Part shown: positions 61,001 through 64,000 of the stretch, in pieces
Layout of the letters: each line of letters opens with the position of its first letter
Numbering within the stretch: the stretch's first letter is position 1
Assembly (NCBI GenBank): GCA_036785705.1
Contig: JAWUZG010000001.1
Span: forward strand, 1,240,001 to 1,304,000
Reading direction: 5' to 3'
DNA: 64,000 bases
DNA from: Acanthornis magna
Taxonomy: Eukaryota > Chordata > Aves > Passeriformes > Acanthizidae
Position numbers and translations under genes: made by a program
The notes under the pieces: model-generated
Database searches by the model: none
What the model was told of the DNA's origin: nothing
What the model saw: the letters and a program-made list of their open reading frames with translations, nothing else

Positions 61001-63339
61001 CATCAGGTCCTTATTTTACGGCAGTCCCTGGGCCAGGGCTTTCACTGACACCTTTGTCTTCTTTCTATCCATCAGCCCTAACTCAGAGAGAAGTTGGTCC
61101 CTGGGAGGTGGCATTAGGATGCTGAAAGACTTGTTTCACAGTGCCATCTCCTGGAGATCACATTCAGGCTGAATTTCTCAGATACCTTTTTTTTTTGTCC
61201 GATGTATCCAAGCTTTGAAAGCAGGTGTTTAAGGCATGATCTAAAGAAGAGATTAGCATAAGTGAAGTTAATCCAAAATTTAAACTCCCTCTTTATGGTT
61301 CACAGTAAAAGTCCTGCTTCTTGAACGCTGTGAACTGCAAAGAGATTGCTGGCTTGGGATTCATAAAATATTCATTGGGTTATGGTCTCACAGGCTTTGC
61401 ACCTCTTGGCAGCACCAGCCCAGTGTGCAGTGACTGCAGAGGCAAAATGCCTCTTGGAGAGGTAAAAGCTCCCTTGGTGTAGGAACTTTGGAGTTCCCTT
61501 CTCCTGCAGGAGCTCAAGGAATACCAGGGAAAGGGATCAGCTCCTCTCCAATGGGAGGTCTCAGGGCCAGGCATCCCCACAGCCTCCAGCAGCAGCAGCC
61601 CTGGACAGCCACCCCACGCTGAGACCCACACACCAACTGCACAGCCCAGAGCAGTTTACTCACCCAATTTTATTTATTTTTATTGCCTGTTGATTAGAAA
61701 TCCTTGCGTAGGGGTTGTGGCCCTTCAGCAGAGGGGCAATAACTGGCTTTAATATTAACTGGAAAATCTGAGCCAGCACCTCATGCCTGCAGCTCAGGAA
61801 TGCCCAGAAAGCGTGGTCTGTGCTAAACAATAGCTCCTCCACCTTAGCAGTAAATGAAAAGGAAGCACATGTTATACCCAATAAATCACAGTGCTGAGGT
61901 TCAATACTGAGGCTCACAGCTATGAGCCTTATTGATCATGGAGCACTGCAGGAGAGATCCACTCTCATATCAAAAACTTGCTCATTTCTACCATTTACTA
62001 ACAGCTTCCTTATTTATTTCAAGTATTTACAGGCTTTGCCTTGGCAGGAGAAAGCCTCCTGGTTTTTAGCCTCTACGAGCTGGGGTTGGGAAGGAAGGCT
62101 GGGGAAACTGAGGCAGGAGGAGCTGAGCTCTCACACACAGATATGCTGTCCCAGGGAAAGGCTGTGACAATGGAAATGGATTTAGCCCTCAGATGCAGCA
62201 CAGTGGTCATAGCTTGCATTTAACAGGGGTGTTTCTGCCCAGCTCTGTGATGTCAAACAAGAAAATTCTCCATATCCCTCCCCCTTCATACAGGAATCTC
62301 AGTAACGGCAGAACGAGACCTAAATCTTTGACTGACAAGGATGACCAGGAGCTCACGTTTTATTAAAATGTAAATTATGCATCAGATCTGCATTTCTCGT
62401 CATTGCTGCACGTGGAGTGAATTCTGTAGCACAGGATGTGAAATATTGAGTCAGTGCCCTGCTTGCACGGAGGGCTCAAACGCCAGCTCAGGCATTTCCA
62501 TGGGTTTGGTACTTCATAGGGTTTAGGAGATGGCCATCTGTGGGCAGAAATGCCCTGGCACATTCTCACAACAGCCCAAAAACCCACCCACAACATGATT
62601 TGTGCCCAAAATTTCTCTGGCAAACATCTCACCGTGCAACCAAACCTAATCTTCCAATTACCCATTCGACCTTCTCCTCCCTCCTTCCAGCCCCACTCAT
62701 CACCACCCCCAAATTCACAGCAAAGTATTAAAAGCTCACATCAGTAGTTTTTGGGGTTTTTTTTACAGTACAAAGAAGAAAATGATGCATTTGGAAGCAT
62801 CTCTCTGAAGCTGACTACGAAACAGGCTCGTGGATGGCTTTTGCTCTTTTAATGGCTCCTCCTGTATTAAGGAGGAAGATTAAGACTGAAATGCCACTAA
62901 TTGCACATAAAGGCCCCAGCTTCCACAACAGAGTAACTGTACATTGTATTCAGCTTAATCTCCATCTGCCCCTAAGAGCATAATTGATTTTTTATTTTAA
63001 TTTGAAGAGGCTGACACTTCTACTTCTTCATTGCCAGGTTGCTAAGCACATTTAATAAGGATGCACATGAGTGGAGGAGTCTACAGCAGGCCATTAAAGG
63101 CTATAGGTAACATATTTAAGGTCGTAATGAGCTCAGGACTGAGTATCTCAGTGCAGGGATCAGGAGGAGAAGTGCTTAAATACTTTTCTTGCTAGAACTC
63201 TGCTGAGCAGGACAAGGCTGAGGGAAAGAGTTTTTTTCATGAAGTGAGTTTTCTGATCTCATTTCAAACTGTGCCCCCTTGGTAGTTCATGTCCTGCCTG
63301 CAGGTGACCATGGTTTTAGCCTAGACTGCTGACCCCTGA
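58030..63339. other. Upstream intergenic DNA
   Basis: 5.3 kb beyond the CpG island, with CpG frequency back to background. No exon, CR1 copy or RNA gene is recognised. Open frames on both strands are short and unrelated to families I know. Confidence 0.75.
62840..63130. promoter_or_regulatory. Candidate conserved non-coding element
   Basis: Unique AT-rich block with homeodomain-type cores (ccactaattgcacataaag, gcataattgatttttta, acatttaataagg) and no coding potential, about 6 kb 5' of the promoter island. Inference from composition. Confidence 0.25.
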
Positions 63340-63510
63340 CAAGTGACAGCCTCTGTGCCTCAGTTTCCCCATCCCTAAAATGGAAAGAGGAACAATGCCC
63401 TGGTTTTATAAAGTGCTGGAAGAATTCACTGCTGAGAAATGCCATATTCTGTACCTTGTAAGTATTCTGCACTTTGTCTTTAGAAAGGAAGCGCTGTACA
63501 GATGGGAGAC
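63340..63510 (+). mobile_element. Ancient MIR-like (CORE-SINE / amniote SINE) relic
   Basis: The sequence tgtgcctcagtttccccatc then cctaaaatgg, followed by taaagtgctgg and later ggaagcgctgtacag, fits the 3' half of MIR-type SINEs (CAGTTTCCCCATCTGTAAAATGG ... AAAGCGCT). MIR-related SINEs are shared by amniotes, including birds. It is diverged and has no tRNA-like head that I can see. Confidence 0.6.
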
Positions 63511-64000
63511 TGAAATCCAGACAAATTAAAATCCAGGTCCATAAACATATTTCAGAATTTTAATCCCTCTTTGATTTCCTATTGCAAACAATAGGTTTTA
63601 GAAATGTACAAACATTTTTAAGAAACCCAAAAGGATGCAACCAGCTGTGGATGAGGCTCCAGGGTCAAGTCAGTCCCTCAAAGTCCTTACTTTCATTATG
63701 ACATTGACACCCTTTTCTCCACTTTTGGACTCTCAATAAGCCTGCTCAGGACGTGCCTGATTACATTTAGGCACCCCCAGGCTTGTAGGAGCCTTAGGAA
63801 GATTTGGTCTGAGGGCAGCATCTGCTCCATTTGAAATTCACACCCGCTCTGAAATCCTGCAGAGAGACTCAGCTCCTGCGTCTGTCACAGATTTGCAGCC
63901 AAACCCCCAAAAAAATTCAAGCTTGGAAAAAAACTGTAGCTGCTGCCACACGTAGAGAGGGTGACAATCCGCAGCAGCCATCCTGGCTGCTCAGAAATTC
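63511..64000. other. Intergenic DNA at the right edge
   Basis: Nothing beyond short A-runs is recognised. Confidence 0.7.

Overview
The window is vertebrate nuclear DNA and almost certainly avian. Gene density is low, introns are long, exons are GT-AG spliced, there is a CpG island, and at least 17 short pieces of CR1 LINE 3' end are scattered through it. Bird genomes carry CR1 in this way. The CR1 style suggests a passerine, but that is tentative. There are no operons, CRISPR arrays, plasmid genes or intact mobile elements.

The only protein-coding gene I can support is the 5' half of SFMBT2 (Scm-like with four MBT domains 2), a Polycomb-type chromatin protein, on the minus strand. Six coding exons splice in frame to residues 1-292: 44588-44693 (start codon), 39810-39904, 37662-37902, 13481-13569, 10091-10337 and 5183-5280. 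They encode the N-terminal tail, MBT repeats 1 and 2, and the start of MBT repeat 3. The rest of MBT3, MBT4 and the C-terminal SAM domain must lie beyond position 1. All six reading frames are intact and every splice phase agrees. The first coding exon has a short 5'UTR with an in-frame TGA directly upstream of the ATG and a two-codon uORF.

Transcription should start in the CpG-rich block at about 56.1-58.0 kb. On the minus strand it holds two good splice donors without coding potential (after 56511 and after 57260), so two alternative non-coding first exons are likely. The island also has a YY1-type motif, an NRF1-like motif, a compact G-quadruplex motif and long purine/pyrimidine tracts.

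Layout from left to right: 1-5182, intron after exon 6; 5281-10090, 10338-13480 and 13570-37661 (24 kb), introns between MBT exons; 37903-39809 and 39905-44587, short introns; 44749-56510, 5'UTR intron; about 56.1-58.0 kb, promoter island; 58-64 kb, upstream intergenic DNA with a probable ancient CORE-SINE (MIR-like) relic at 63.34-63.51 kb. The large intron holds a recent roughly 440-bp tandem duplication, several simple repeats, and a 32.2-35.8 kb stretch that looks like clustered regulatory elements, including a perfect 13-bp inverted repeat. I found no previously undescribed system. The points most worth checking are the dual promoter, the minimal uORF, the G-quadruplex, the duplication and the candidate enhancers.
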